Shown: one piece after another, positions 17,019 to 26,529 of the stretch | How positions within the stretch are numbered: position 1 is the first letter of the stretch | How the letters are laid out: every line of letters starts with the position of its first letter | Assembly: GCF_002109325.1 (NCBI RefSeq) | Contig: NZ_CP015348.1 | Span: forward strand, 1,832,501 to 1,896,500 | Direction of reading: 5' to 3' | DNA: 64,000 nt | DNA from: Sporosarcina ureae | Lineage (GTDB): Bacteria > Bacillota > Bacilli > Bacillales_A > Planococcaceae | Notes under the pieces: model-generated | Told to the model about the DNA's origin: nothing | The model's input: only the letters and a program-made list of their open reading frames with translations | Database searches by the model: none | Made by a program: the position numbers and the translations under genes

Positions 17019-18752
17019 ATGTCGTCATTTCGTCCCAAAATGAATATGGAACAATTACTTCAAAGAGGCACGGATTTGGATTCTGCGCCAAGATTTCAAG
17101 AGACACTGCACTACAATAATTTCCGCAAACAAGATGTTCAAAATCTTCAAGAACTATATAAAAAGTGTGAGAACATCACACCGAGTATTACTGATATTTT
17201 TGAACAATATTTAACGGAACTTTCTCCTACACAAAAAAACCCTGTACCTCGCTCATTAATTGATGAGTATTTACACGACTTCTTCACCATGACACGCAGT
17301 ACAGAATATATGGAAAAAACACTTCGCTTCTTCTTTACTTTACGCAAGCATAAATTCGAAGCAGGAAAAACCATTGTTTTATTTAATCAATTCGCCTTTT
17401 ATATCCAGACGCATGTATTGTATCATTTCGGTTATCGCCCAGCCAAAGCATTCGATTTACTGAAGTCTCTGCAAGCCGCTGTCAATATTGATCAGCAACT
17501 GTATATTGAACTGATGACAGAGCAGACAGTAGAACATGTAGTAACAGAAATTTCAGGTCTTGTTGATGCGAATGCAAAGATCATGTTCATGAAGGATTTG
17601 ATCTTTAGCCTAGACCACCAATCGGATGAAATCCAATCCTCTACTGCCGCTACTGAACAAATTACAGCTTCTATTACGGAAGTAGCCAATACTTCCTCAC
17701 GAATTTCTGAAAAGACTGCAGACTCCGTAGACTATGCGATAAACAGTAAGGAAACAATCGAAACAACACTAGAAGATATTTTTCAAACGGAACAACAATT
17801 CCGTTCTATTGTTGAAACATTCTCTTCTTTGCAACAACGCATCGGAGAAATTGAAAACGTCGTGCAATTGATCAATGGCATTGCAGGACAGACAAACTTG
17901 CTGGCATTGAACGCATCCATTGAAGCAGCGAGAGCAGGTGAACACGGTAAGGGATTTGCTGTCGTAGCACAAGAAGTTCGTAAGCTAGCTGAAAATACAG
18001 TATCTGCACTGGCTGAAGTTACGGATAACGTAGGACATTTAAAATCCTATGCCAATAACGTATCCCATTCTATTGAAGATACAACGAAAATCATTACGCA
18101 TGCTACTTCAGAAGCAAAAAACGCTTTGCCGTTGTTGACAGCAATAGTTTCTGCAATCGAAGAAATTAATATGGATGTCAGCAATACAGCGGCCATATCC
18201 CAGCAACAAGCTGCCTCAATTGACGAAGTGTCTCATCGCATGATGGCTATTTCTCAAACACAGGAAGACATACGTCAATTTGGCGAGAGTACTTCTGCTT
18301 CCATTTACGATTTGAGTCAAGAGATCAATGCATTTCGTTTACGCGTAATTAGCGAAAACAGTGTTCACTTATCTTCTAAATCTTTACTACAATTATCGAA
18401 AGCTGATCATATACTTTGGAAATGGCGTATTTATAACATGCTATTGGGGCTTGAGACTGTGAGGCCGGCAGATGTTTCTTCTCACAAAGATTGTCGCCTC
18501 GGTAAGTGGTATAACCTGCCTGAAACGAAAAAAAGGCTTGGGCATCTGACTGCCTATCAAAACATAGATCAGTATCATGCATTAGTTCATCAATACGCAC
18601 GCGAAGCAGCAACTCACTTTGAACAAGGTGACCGTGTGGGTGCTGAAAATGATTTAAAGCAATTAGAAGTTGCATCAATGGAAGTGGTCAATCTACTAGA
18701 CGAATTAATCATCGTTCTAGAAAAAGAAAGCGAGAACTTACAACCAGTATGA
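17019..18752 (+). CDS. Globin-coupled (HemAT-like) methyl-accepting chemotaxis protein with CZB domain
   Basis: 577-residue soluble receptor without membrane helices. Residues about 1-180 are a protoglobin-like sensor related to HemAT; the expected proximal His region is [13 protein letters not shown] (about 126-138), but which His is the heme ligand is unclear. Residues about 200-450 are the MCP signalling domain with the hairpin tip [21 protein letters not shown] (about 288-308). The C terminus (about 460-570) matches the chemoreceptor zinc-binding (CZB) pattern: His464 in HILW, Cys492 in CRLGKW, and His520 and His524 in HALVH. It would combine oxygen sensing with zinc or hypochlorite sensing. 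AGGAGG precedes the start. Confidence 0.85.
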   Translation: MSSFRPKMNMEQLLQRGTDLDSAPRFQETLHYNNFRKQDVQNLQELYKKCENITPSITDIFEQYLTELSPTQKNPVPRSLIDEYLHDFFTMTRSTEYMEKTLRFFFTLRKHKFEAGKTIVLFNQFAFYIQTHVLYHFGYRPAKAFDLLKSLQAAVNIDQQLYIELMTEQTVEHVVTEISGLVDANAKIMFMKDLIFSLDHQSDEIQSSTAATEQITASITEVANTSSRISEKTADSVDYAINSKETIETTLEDIFQTEQQFRSIVETFSSLQQRIGEIENVVQLINGIAGQTNLLALNASIEAARAGEHGKGFAVVAQEVRKLAENTVSALAEVTDNVGHLKSYANNVSHSIEDTTKIITHATSEAKNALPLLTAIVSAIEEINMDVSNTAAISQQQAASIDEVSHRMMAISQTQEDIRQFGESTSASIYDLSQEINAFRLRVISENSVHLSSKSLLQLSKADHILWKWRIYNMLLGLETVRPADVSSHKDCRLGKWYNLPETKKRLGHLTAYQNIDQYHALVHQYAREAATHFEQGDRVGAENDLKQLEVASMEVVNLLDELIIVLEKESENLQPV

Positions 18753-18756
18753 TCGT

Positions 18757-18802
18757 AAAAAAGCTATCCGGGACATCCATTGATGTCCAAGATAGCTTTT
18801 TT
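18757..18802. terminator. Bidirectional terminator
   Basis: AAAAAAGCTATC and GATAGCTTTTTT with an inner GGACATC/GATGTCC stem, between the convergent chemoreceptor and yitT-like genes. Confidence 0.9.
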
Positions 18803-19659
18803 CAATACACTTTCGCAAGAGAGAATCCTCTACCAAGAATTTCTGATGCGTTCAGGAATACAACAAATGCCTGTGGTTCTTCCTCTCTCAGAATCTTCTT
18901 CAAATAAATCGCTTCCGCTTGCTCTACTACACATAAAATCATAGTTTTCTCTTGATTGGAAAAGCCGCCTACCGAGCGAACTTTAGTCAATCCGCGGTCA
19001 ATTTCCTCTTTAATAATCGTCTGGATACGTTCTTCATTATCCGTAATGATCAATACCAGCTTAGATTGTGATGTCTGTAATTGTACAAAGTCAATTACCT
19101 TACTGGTCACAAAGATCGCCATCATCGCAAATAATGCTAACTCTAGATTAAATACAATAGCGGATGCAATAACCACCATGCCATCTACAATTAATTGCGC
19201 ATATCCACTGGACAAACCCGAATACTTCTTGACGATTTGCGCCACTGTCGCTAGTCCTCCAGTCGAACCATTTCCTCTGTAGACTATGCCAAGCCCTACT
19301 CCTAACATGATTCCTCCATAGATAGCGGATAGTAAAGGATTGTCGATAGTCGAAGGAATATCAGCAGTCAGCCAAATAGTTAGCGGCACAAAAAATGTTC
19401 CAACTAATGTTTTTAAACTAAAATCCTTGCCGAGAAGTAACATGCCTATAAAGAATATTGGGATATTAATAAGCCACTGAACAAAGGCAGGCTCAAACCC
19501 ATACATCTCATACAGAATAGTACTAATTCCAGATACGCCTCCAGCTGCTAGTCGCGCTGGTAAGAAAAATATATTAAAAGCTAAACCGACTAAAACAGAT
19601 CCGATCATAATCCAGACATATTCTATCAGAAGCTTTTTCTTCGGTGAACGGGTTTTCAT
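18802..19659 (-). CDS. YitT family membrane protein (DUF161/DUF2179)
   Basis: 285 residues with five to six membrane helices in the first 200 (for example VWIMIGSVLVGLAFNIFFLP and IYGGIMLGVGLGIVYRGNGS) and a cytosolic DUF2179 domain at about 210-280 (SKLVLIITDNEERIQTII, QEKTMILCVVEQAEAIYLKKI). Length and layout are typical of Bacillus YitT-type proteins, whose function is unknown. The start at 19659 (MKTRSPKKK) is supported by AGGGAGG 8 bases upstream; the frame runs back to 19704 without a ribosome site. Confidence 0.85.
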   Translation of the reverse strand: MKTRSPKKKLLIEYVWIMIGSVLVGLAFNIFFLPARLAAGGVSGISTILYEMYGFEPAFVQWLINIPIFFIGMLLLGKDFSLKTLVGTFFVPLTIWLTADIPSTIDNPLLSAIYGGIMLGVGLGIVYRGNGSTGGLATVAQIVKKYSGLSSGYAQLIVDGMVVIASAIVFNLELALFAMMAIFVTSKVIDFVQLQTSQSKLVLIITDNEERIQTIIKEEIDRGLTKVRSVGGFSNQEKTMILCVVEQAEAIYLKKILREEEPQAFVVFLNASEILGRGFSLAKVY

Positions 19660-19817
19660 TCGTAAAACCTCCCTATCTCGATGAGCTAAAAGTACATTTG
19701 TCATTTTACATCATATTTGTGAGGATGAATAGCCTACCGTATATTTATAGGCATAAACGGTCTCCCCTTTGCATTTACTAGTTTTGATAGTAAATTCACT
19801 TGGAAGGAAGCGATGTA

Positions 19818-21605
19818 TTGAAATTAACACCATTTATTGACCCACTACCTATTCCTCAATATCTTACTCCACTGGAGAGGCATAAGTGCTTCACGTACTA
19901 TGAAATTGGCATGAAAGAGTTCTTTCACGAGTTTCATTCAGAGTTGGCACCCACAAAAATTTGGGGTTACGAGGGGCAATTCCCTGGTCCACTAGTCAAC
20001 GTCAACAGTGGTGAGTGCGCACATGTTAAGTGGAAGAATGAACTCCCCGAGCAACATTTCCTACCAATCGATAGAACACTGCACGGTTCAAGCGAACATA
20101 TGCCAGATGTTCGTACAGTCGTCCATTTACACGGGGCGGAAGTTGAGCCTGAAAGTGATGGTCATCCTGAAGCTTGGTTTACTAATAACTATCATACCGT
20201 CGGTGCGGTATTTGACTCGCCGGTCTATAAATATAATAATAATCAACGTGCCGCTACACTTTGGTACCATGATCACGCAGTCGGCATTACCCGTTTAAAT
20301 GTTTATGCGGGTCTCGTTGGCATGTATATTATTCGCGATGAAGAAGAACGCAAACTAAACCTTCCTTCTGGAGCATATGAAATTCCATTAATTATTGCTG
20401 ATCGCGGCTTTAACGAAGACGGCTCCCTATTTTATTCAGATACTACAAACGTGAGGCCAGGACCTGTACAGCCCGGATTGACATTCCCTCATCCTTCCGT
20501 CACACCTGGTGAGGCGTTTGAAAACATCACAGTCAACGGTAAAGTCTGGCCGTTTTTAGAAGTAGAGCCAAGAAAGTACCGATTCCGCATATTGAATGCA
20601 TCCAATGAACGCTTTTATAAAATGAATTTATCAAATGGTCAGAAAATCATACAGATCGGTTCAGATGGTGGATTATTGGAAACACCTGCCTATATGGATG
20701 AGTTAACGATTGCACCCGCTGAACGTATGGACGTAATTATCGATTTCTCCAAACTGGCACCCGATGATACGATCGTCTTAGAAAACACCGCAGCGACACC
20801 GTTTGATTTCGCACCGCCAGTAGGTGCTCTGCCTGACCCCGAAACCGACGGACAAATTATGCAGTTTAGAGTGGTTGAATTAACGGCACCAGATACGAGC
20901 AATCTCCCAGCTATACTCAGCCATATCCCCAAACTTCGGGAATGTGACGCTGCTCAAACACGTGATATTACACTGGATGCAGACATCGATGAATATGGTC
21001 GTTTAAAGTTCTTGTTTAATAATAAAGGTTTCATGGAACGAATCGATTTTAAACCTCAACTGAATGATACAGAAATCTGGCGCATCATCAACACGGCCGG
21101 CGCAACGCATCCTATACACATCCATTTGATCCAATTCCAGATTCTCGACCGCATCCCTTTTGACGCCCAAGGTTTCACAGCGAATGGTTTACTGAATTTT
21201 ACAGGTCCTCCTGTAAAACCTCCCGTAAATGAACGAGGATGGAAAGACGTCGTCCAATCTCCACCTGGATTTGTAACACGAGTGATTATGCGCTTTGCTC
21301 CATTCACCGGTCGCTACATGCTTCATTGTCATATTTTAGAGCACGAAGATCATGATATGATGCGACAATTCGAAGTAGTGGAGCGCAAATGTGGCTGCAA
21401 AACCAACTGCACATGCAAAGAGCATAAACCAAAACGCAAATGTGAGTGCAAGAAGAAGTGTACATGTCAGGGTAAGTGTACGTGTAAAAAAAGCTGTACA
21501 TGTAAGAAAAAGAAATCGAATCACCCATCGAAAAAAGAACGTCATCATAAAAAATGTCCTACATGTCCTCCTTGTTCTGAAACGTATCGATGCGAATGTG
21601 AATGA
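19818..21605 (+). CDS. CotA-like multicopper oxidase with cysteine-rich C-terminal tail
   Basis: 595 residues. Residues about 1-515 align in order with spore-coat laccase/bilirubin oxidase CotA of Bacillus: copper ligands HLHG (about 104-107), WYHDHA (about 150-155), HPIHIHL (about 430-436) and HCHILEHEDHDMM (about 502-514) are all present, so type 1, 2 and 3 coppers should bind. There is no signal peptide, as in CotA. The last roughly 73 residues are an unusual tail with about 17 Cys in CxC units (CGC, CTC, CEC) spaced by Lys, ending with CPTCPPC and CECE, like a metallothionein. Start is TTG 19818 with GGAAGGAAG upstream; the nearby ATG at 19813 opens only ATG TAT TGA. Confidence 0.9.
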   Translation: MKLTPFIDPLPIPQYLTPLERHKCFTYYEIGMKEFFHEFHSELAPTKIWGYEGQFPGPLVNVNSGECAHVKWKNELPEQHFLPIDRTLHGSSEHMPDVRTVVHLHGAEVEPESDGHPEAWFTNNYHTVGAVFDSPVYKYNNNQRAATLWYHDHAVGITRLNVYAGLVGMYIIRDEEERKLNLPSGAYEIPLIIADRGFNEDGSLFYSDTTNVRPGPVQPGLTFPHPSVTPGEAFENITVNGKVWPFLEVEPRKYRFRILNASNERFYKMNLSNGQKIIQIGSDGGLLETPAYMDELTIAPAERMDVIIDFSKLAPDDTIVLENTAATPFDFAPPVGALPDPETDGQIMQFRVVELTAPDTSNLPAILSHIPKLRECDAAQTRDITLDADIDEYGRLKFLFNNKGFMERIDFKPQLNDTEIWRIINTAGATHPIHIHLIQFQILDRIPFDAQGFTANGLLNFTGPPVKPPVNERGWKDVVQSPPGFVTRVIMRFAPFTGRYMLHCHILEHEDHDMMRQFEVVERKCGCKTNCTCKEHKPKRKCECKKKCTCQGKCTCKKSCTCKKKKSNHPSKKERHHKKCPTCPPCSETYRCECE

Positions 21606-21607
21606 TG

Positions 21608-21648
21608 AAAAAGAACCCCGTGAGAGATGAATCTCGCGGGGTTTTTAG
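21608..21648. terminator. Terminator between the oxidase and helicase genes
   Basis: CCCCG...CGGGG stem (ACCCCGTGAGAGAT with ATCTCGCGGGGT) followed by TTTTT on the plus strand; it lies between convergent genes. Confidence 0.8.
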
Positions 21649-24548
21649 GCTTCTATCAAATAATCATAGAGTGTGTTTTCTACTGGGTGCTCCATTACCA
21701 TGTTCATATGGACTACTGGTAAACGCTTTCCTTTACCATCTATCATATGGTCTTCCACAACACTTTGCTGGTCAGGTAGGCCTTTACCCAAGTAATAGAA
21801 GTCTGTTCCCTCATCGTCATCTTTCTTTACGAATAAATGAATGTCGATATCTTTTTCTTTCGCCTGAATAATCGTTTGCACTTCATTCGATCGGAGCGTT
21901 CGGTTACTGCGAGTATACCATTTGAATAACTCAGGATTGATGAATTCATCACCGTAATCCACGCTCGCTTCCACTTCTCCATGCTTATGATACGTGACGA
22001 ATATAGGACAAGTACCGTGCTTCGTTTTATAACCATACATCGTCGAGCTCTCATCCGCCTGCCAATTCAATAATTTACATACATCTTTACGTGAATATTT
22101 GGCATGCAGCGTTAATTTATTTGCACAATCGTATACTTTGGATTTCTCTTTCGCACTACGCAACACGTCCGCAATTAGAAACACTGCATACGAATCATCT
22201 TCTATACTCTGCTGGATCTTTTCGTTGAACGTGAAAACTCGGTTATGATCCATCGTAATAATCGCTTGATTGCCATATTTCCTTTGGGCGTTTTGTGTGA
22301 AAAACGATAAATCATAAATTCGTGTGACGGATTCAATCGTATCCTCATCTACTTGACAGCCTGTAGTTTCTAGCTCGTAGATGAATTCATCTAAGCGTAC
22401 ACTTCCTTTAGAAAGTAACATTTCCGCCAGTACTACTTCATGGATCCGTTTGCCATTGATCAATTCTATAGAAAACATCGTTAATACTTGATTCTCATAA
22501 GGAGTAATCGTTTGAATAGAATCTTCCTTAGATACAACCTTCAATAGAAAATTAAAGTAACTATCGTGTTTATTAATAATAACGACCGGATCAATAGAAT
22601 GCTGCTCGATAAAATCGAATAGATAAGGCACTCTGCCAATTTTATTCCTCAAATCTTGATACGCATCTTTCAAGATTTTCAAAGACGTTAAATTACTGCT
22701 GTTGATTGCGTTGAAAATACGCTTCTGTGCAACTTCTTCAAAATTAATTGTCGAGACACCTTTAATATAACTAGTATCTTTCATATTCCGTCGAACATTG
22801 TCTTTATTCATCGATCGGTCCCCAGACAATGCAATTGGAATCAAATAGTTATTCGCATAGTTTCCGATAAAATCAATGACCGTAACGAAGGGCTTGTTGT
22901 GATCCTTGCGCAGTCCACGTCCTAGTTGTTGAATGAAAATGATACTGGACTGTGTTTGTCTAAGCATGACCACTTGGTTAATACTTGGAATATCGATACC
23001 TTCATTGAAAATATCCACGGTCAGTATATAATCGAGTTCTCCTTTTTCTAGCTGATCCACTCTGCGCATGCGCTCATCATACGAATCATCGCCCGTTAAC
23101 GCTACGGTTCTATAGCCGCGCAAATTGAGTTCTTTTGATAATTCATGTGCCTCTTCTTTTCGACTGCAAAACATCAAGCCTTTCACCTGATCACCAGCGT
23201 GACTATAATAGGTAATCTTTTCAATGACATGCTCAACACGTTCATTCGTTACCAATTTAGAAAGAACGGTGTGGTCACCAATAAGCTCCCCATCTATTTC
23301 AAAATCCGTCACACCAAAATAATGGAACGGACACAGCATATCTTCTTCTAACGCTTCTTGAAGACGAATCTCATACGCAATATGATAATCGAAAAGCTCG
23401 TAAATGTTGAAATCATCTGTACGTTCAGGCGTAGCGGTCATCCCCATTAAGAACTTAGGTGTGAAATAATCAATTACACGTAAATAACTAGTTGCGCCTG
23501 CTTTATGCACTTCGTCAATTAAAATGTAATCAAAGTCTTCTGGATTGAAGTCTTGAAGATTTTCAGCTTTTGATAATGTTTGGATACTCGCAAAAACATA
23601 CTTTTTATCCGCCTGTCGATTCGCCCCGACGTACAAGCCGAAGTCTTCATCCATTCCACCGAGTACACGTTTAAAATCCTGCATGGCTTTCTTCAAGATT
23701 TGTTCTCTATGCACAATAAACAGCATACGTTTAGGTGAAAATTTTCGCACATCAAAAGCAGCAAGATACGTCTTCCCTGTACCCGTAGCTGAAATAACTA
23801 GTCCTTTATCATGACCAGTTGCACGTACTGCTTCAATACTGCCAAGAGCTGCTTGTTGCATCTTATTCGGAACTACTTCCAAAGCTTGCTCAATCGCATT
23901 AGTTTGATAAGCTGATGGATGCTCGAATACTTGAGACACCCTCGTCCGGTCTGCATTGTCTTGATAAGCTGTTTCATAGTGTGCAATCCACTCTTCAGTT
24001 AACTCATTAGCATCTGACCATACATCCTCAAACTGATCCTTAAAGTGATAAACGATGTCACCATCGCGGTGAGATGTCAGCTTCACATTCCACTCATAAT
24101 TCACTTGTAGCGCATGTGCCGTTAAGTTTGAGCTCCCTACAATTAATGAATACTGATCACCTTGCTGAAAAATATACCCCTTTGAATGAAAGCCTTGCTT
24201 TTCAGTTAACCGCACTTCAATATTTGGGATGTTCAGAAGCTCACGAAATACTTTTGGTTGATTGAAGTATAAGTAAGTAGACGTGATGATCCGACCATTT
24301 ACACCTCGTTTATGTAGATCATAAAATAATGATTTAAGTGTAGCGAGCCCACTTTCTGTAATGAATGCCACGGAAAAGAGAAATTGTTCACAGTGACGAA
24401 GTTCATCTTGAATAGAAGACAACACCGTCGTATTCTTTTGGGAACTGTTCACCAAAAGCTCCGGTTTATAACTACCACTTTGATGATGTTCTTTATTCAC
24501 AAAACCTTTTTGTAAAGATGCTTCTAATTGCCGAATAAAATCTCCCAT
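21645..24548 (-). CDS. PLD-domain/DEAD-box helicase/DUF3427 protein
   Basis: 967-residue multidomain protein. Residues about 35-180 form a phospholipase D-like nuclease domain (HSKGYIF followed by VGSSNLT). About 225-420 is helicase domain 1 with Walker A ATGTGKT (about 251-257), DEVH (about 345-348) and MTATPERTDD (about 370-379). About 430-590 is helicase domain 2 (GLMFCSRKEEA, IFNEGIDIPSINQVVMLRQTQS.., QQLGRGLRK). The rest to 967 is DUF3427 type, with YGYKTKHGTCPIFVTYHK near the end. This architecture is widespread in accessory DNA and suggests DNA repair or defence. A Nudix gene ends 24 bases upstream, so both form an operon. The HKD-like motif lacks its usual Asp. Confidence 0.85.
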   Translation of the reverse strand: MGDFIRQLEASLQKGFVNKEHHQSGSYKPELLVNSSQKNTTVLSSIQDELRHCEQFLFSVAFITESGLATLKSLFYDLHKRGVNGRIITSTYLYFNQPKVFRELLNIPNIEVRLTEKQGFHSKGYIFQQGDQYSLIVGSSNLTAHALQVNYEWNVKLTSHRDGDIVYHFKDQFEDVWSDANELTEEWIAHYETAYQDNADRTRVSQVFEHPSAYQTNAIEQALEVVPNKMQQAALGSIEAVRATGHDKGLVISATGTGKTYLAAFDVRKFSPKRMLFIVHREQILKKAMQDFKRVLGGMDEDFGLYVGANRQADKKYVFASIQTLSKAENLQDFNPEDFDYILIDEVHKAGATSYLRVIDYFTPKFLMGMTATPERTDDFNIYELFDYHIAYEIRLQEALEEDMLCPFHYFGVTDFEIDGELIGDHTVLSKLVTNERVEHVIEKITYYSHAGDQVKGLMFCSRKEEAHELSKELNLRGYRTVALTGDDSYDERMRRVDQLEKGELDYILTVDIFNEGIDIPSINQVVMLRQTQSSIIFIQQLGRGLRKDHNKPFVTVIDFIGNYANNYLIPIALSGDRSMNKDNVRRNMKDTSYIKGVSTINFEEVAQKRIFNAINSSNLTSLKILKDAYQDLRNKIGRVPYLFDFIEQHSIDPVVIINKHDSYFNFLLKVVSKEDSIQTITPYENQVLTMFSIELINGKRIHEVVLAEMLLSKGSVRLDEFIYELETTGCQVDEDTIESVTRIYDLSFFTQNAQRKYGNQAIITMDHNRVFTFNEKIQQSIEDDSYAVFLIADVLRSAKEKSKVYDCANKLTLHAKYSRKDVCKLLNWQADESSTMYGYKTKHGTCPIFVTYHKHGEVEASVDYGDEFINPELFKWYTRSNRTLRSNEVQTIIQAKEKDIDIHLFVKKDDDEGTDFYYLGKGLPDQQSVVEDHMIDGKGKRLPVVHMNMVMEHPVENTLYDYLIEA

Positions 24549-24572
24549 TCCTAAGCTACCCCATTTCTAAAG

Positions 24573-24965
24573 CTATTGGTTTGCCAGCTTTTCTATCGCC
24601 GGAATATCCGCAGGTGCCCATTCAAGCATATGTAATTGATCTCTAACAACCCAGCGTAATTCTGCATGTTCTGCCGCCACAGGCTTTCCTTCGACAATGC
24701 TCGCCATGAATGTTTCCAAACGAACGATCACTTTTTCATATTCATATGTAGTGTCTTCTACTGCTTCTCCTACCGTAATCACGCAACCTAGTTCTTCCTG
24801 AATCTCACGGCGTAGCGCTTCTTGGCATGTTTCGCCAGATTCTATTTTCCCGCCTGGAAACTCCCAATAATTCGGCAATGTCATCTCAGGACTTCGAAGA
24901 GCAGCCAATAATTCACCTTGCGCATTTTCAATTACTGCTCCTACAACATGTACTTGTTTCTTCAT
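24573..24965 (-). CDS. Nudix (MutT-like) nucleoside triphosphate pyrophosphohydrolase
   Basis: 130 residues with a complete Nudix box, GGKIESGETCQEALRREIQEELG (about residues 38-60; key residues are the Gly-Glu start and REIQEE helix). Close to (deoxy)nucleoside triphosphate pyrophosphohydrolases/8-oxo-dGTPases. The ATG at 24965 follows AGAGGTG. It is first in an operon with the PLD-helicase-DUF3427 gene. The minus-strand promoter has an extended -10 (TGGTATAAT, 25005-25013). Likely role: cleansing modified nucleotides, perhaps together with the helicase. Confidence 0.85.
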   Translation of the reverse strand: MKKQVHVVGAVIENAQGELLAALRSPEMTLPNYWEFPGGKIESGETCQEALRREIQEELGCVITVGEAVEDTTYEYEKVIVRLETFMASIVEGKPVAAEHAELRWVVRDQLHMLEWAPADIPAIEKLANQ

Positions 24966-25117
24966 TCTTTTCACCTCTATTTTTGCTATATCCAGTTGGG
25001 ATTCATTATACCACCGATTGAAGTTAAATGAAGAAGTCTCAAAGTGTTTCAGTCTGCTAGAAAACAGGAATACTTAACCAACTACTATAATATAATCTAC
25101 TTAAATGAGGTGTAGAA

Positions 25118-25903
25118 ATGAAACGAGGAAACACATCCGTATTATTGCGCGTGGTGATTGTTGTTACGTATGTTATCATGATTGCAGCCAATGCACTCGC
25201 AAATATACTACCCCTAAACGGACAAACAACAGGTGAGCTGTCAGATAAATACGGAAATCTATTCGCACCTGCAGGATTTACATTTTCCATTTGGAGTTTG
25301 ATCTATTTACTGTTATTATTCCACGTCGTCTATCAATTGGGGTTGTTTCAAAAAACGAAGAATCCACAACTTTTAAGTCAAGTAGGTAAGTACTTCTGTA
25401 TTTCATCTTTGTTAAATGCTTCATGGATTTTCTTATGGCATTATGAATACTTACTTTTTTCCGTTGTTGTGATGTTGCTTATGTTGCTAACTCTCATCAA
25501 AATCAATACCATCACCTTGAATGCAACACTGACACGTAGAGAAGCATTTTTCGTCAAACTTCCATTCAGTGTCTACTTTGGATGGATCACGATTGCTACG
25601 ATCGCGAATATTACCGCCTTTCTCGTCTCAATTGATTGGGATGGATTTGGAATATCTGAAGTCACATGGACGATTATCATTTTATTTGTTGGCGCTGCTA
25701 TCGGAATTATGACTACTATTCGACAACAAGATATCGCCTATGCCCTTGTGTTGATTTGGGCATATTACGGTATTTACTCGAAGCACACTGCAGTGAGTGG
25801 ATTTAATGGAGAGTATCCTACGATTATTCTATCGATAATAATTTGCTTAGCGCTTATAGCACTGACTATTGTATTCGTTGTTGTGAAAAAGTTACGCAAA
25901 TAA
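25118..25903 (+). CDS. TspO/MBR-like tryptophan-rich sensory membrane protein
   Basis: 261 residues with about seven membrane helices and several Trp residues in characteristic places (FSIWSLIYLLLLFHVVYQLG, SWIFLWHYEYLLFS, YFGWITIATIANI). This is the longer variant of the TspO-related family; classical TspO is about 160 residues with five helices. TspO proteins bind porphyrins and cholesterol-like ligands and, in Rhodobacter, affect carotenoid gene expression. Here it lies beside the carotenoid operon but is convergent to it. GAGGTG precedes the ATG; two overlapping TATAAT-like boxes lie at about 25082-25092. Confidence 0.7.
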   Translation: MKRGNTSVLLRVVIVVTYVIMIAANALANILPLNGQTTGELSDKYGNLFAPAGFTFSIWSLIYLLLLFHVVYQLGLFQKTKNPQLLSQVGKYFCISSLLNASWIFLWHYEYLLFSVVVMLLMLLTLIKINTITLNATLTRREAFFVKLPFSVYFGWITIATIANITAFLVSIDWDGFGISEVTWTIIILFVGAAIGIMTTIRQQDIAYALVLIWAYYGIYSKHTAVSGFNGEYPTIILSIIICLALIALTIVFVVVKKLRK

Positions 25904-25946
25904 AAAAGCGCAAAGGAGCAGGCGATTGCCTTTTCCTTTGCGTCAA
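25902..25946 (-). terminator. Terminator of the carotenoid operon
   Basis: GCGCAAAGGA pairs with TCCTTTGCGT (about 25907-25943). The T tract (TTTTTT) is on the minus strand, so it chiefly ends the crt operon. Confidence 0.75.
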
Positions 25947-26008
25947 ATAGTTGTGCAATTAGGTTGTGTTATCATACAATACCCAATACATACATTCTAC
26001 TACAAAAC

Positions 26009-26491
26009 TTATCGTGATGAATTCAACAGCCTTTCCAATCGAGGACGATTAAATCGTTGCACCACGATCAACGGCACGTTAAACAGTACGGCATAGGCAA
26101 CATTAAGCCAAGCAGCCCAAACTGGATTCCAGAAAAAGAAAAGAAATCCCGGCAAAATAGTTAACCAATGTACACATTCCGCACGTCTTGATTCTAAAAG
26201 AAAGTCATAAAGCGATGAATCATCCGCTCCATGCAAATGACTTTTATTGTATCCGCTCGAAATGAACAACGTACCGTCTGGAATATGCCCCTTCCACTTC
26301 TTCACGCGGAATAACCGTTGCCAAATTCGTCCTTCCTGTTCCCAAGAAAAACTCTTAAACAAGTGTCCATTCCGCGCAAACCAATTGATAGGAATTCGCT
26401 GCGCCGCCACCGATATAGTTAGATGAAAGATCATCCACGCGACTGCATCCAGAAGAATGACTCTATGCAGTGGCAATTCGATCAGCGGCAT
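26009..26491 (-). CDS. crtO: Glycosyl-4,4'-diaponeurosporenoate acyltransferase (CrtO type)
   Basis: 160-residue membrane enzyme that in Staphylococcus aureus adds a fatty acyl chain to the glucose of the carotenoid glycoside, the last step of staphyloxanthin synthesis. Seen here: N-terminal helix (VILLDAVAWMIFHLTISVAA), the segment WEQEGRIWQRLFRVKKWKGHIPDG (split, about 50-73) and two C-terminal helices. Length fits CrtO. Last gene of the crt operon. Confidence 0.85.
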   Translation of the reverse strand: MPLIELPLHRVILLDAVAWMIFHLTISVAAQRIPINWFARNGHLFKSFSWEQEGRIWQRLFRVKKWKGHIPDGTLFISSGYNKSHLHGADDSSLYDFLLESRRAECVHWLTILPGFLFFFWNPVWAAWLNVAYAVLFNVPLIVVQRFNRPRLERLLNSSR

Positions 26492-26529
26492 CCCATCACC
26501 CCCTTCATTGGTTCCTTCAACTCATTACC

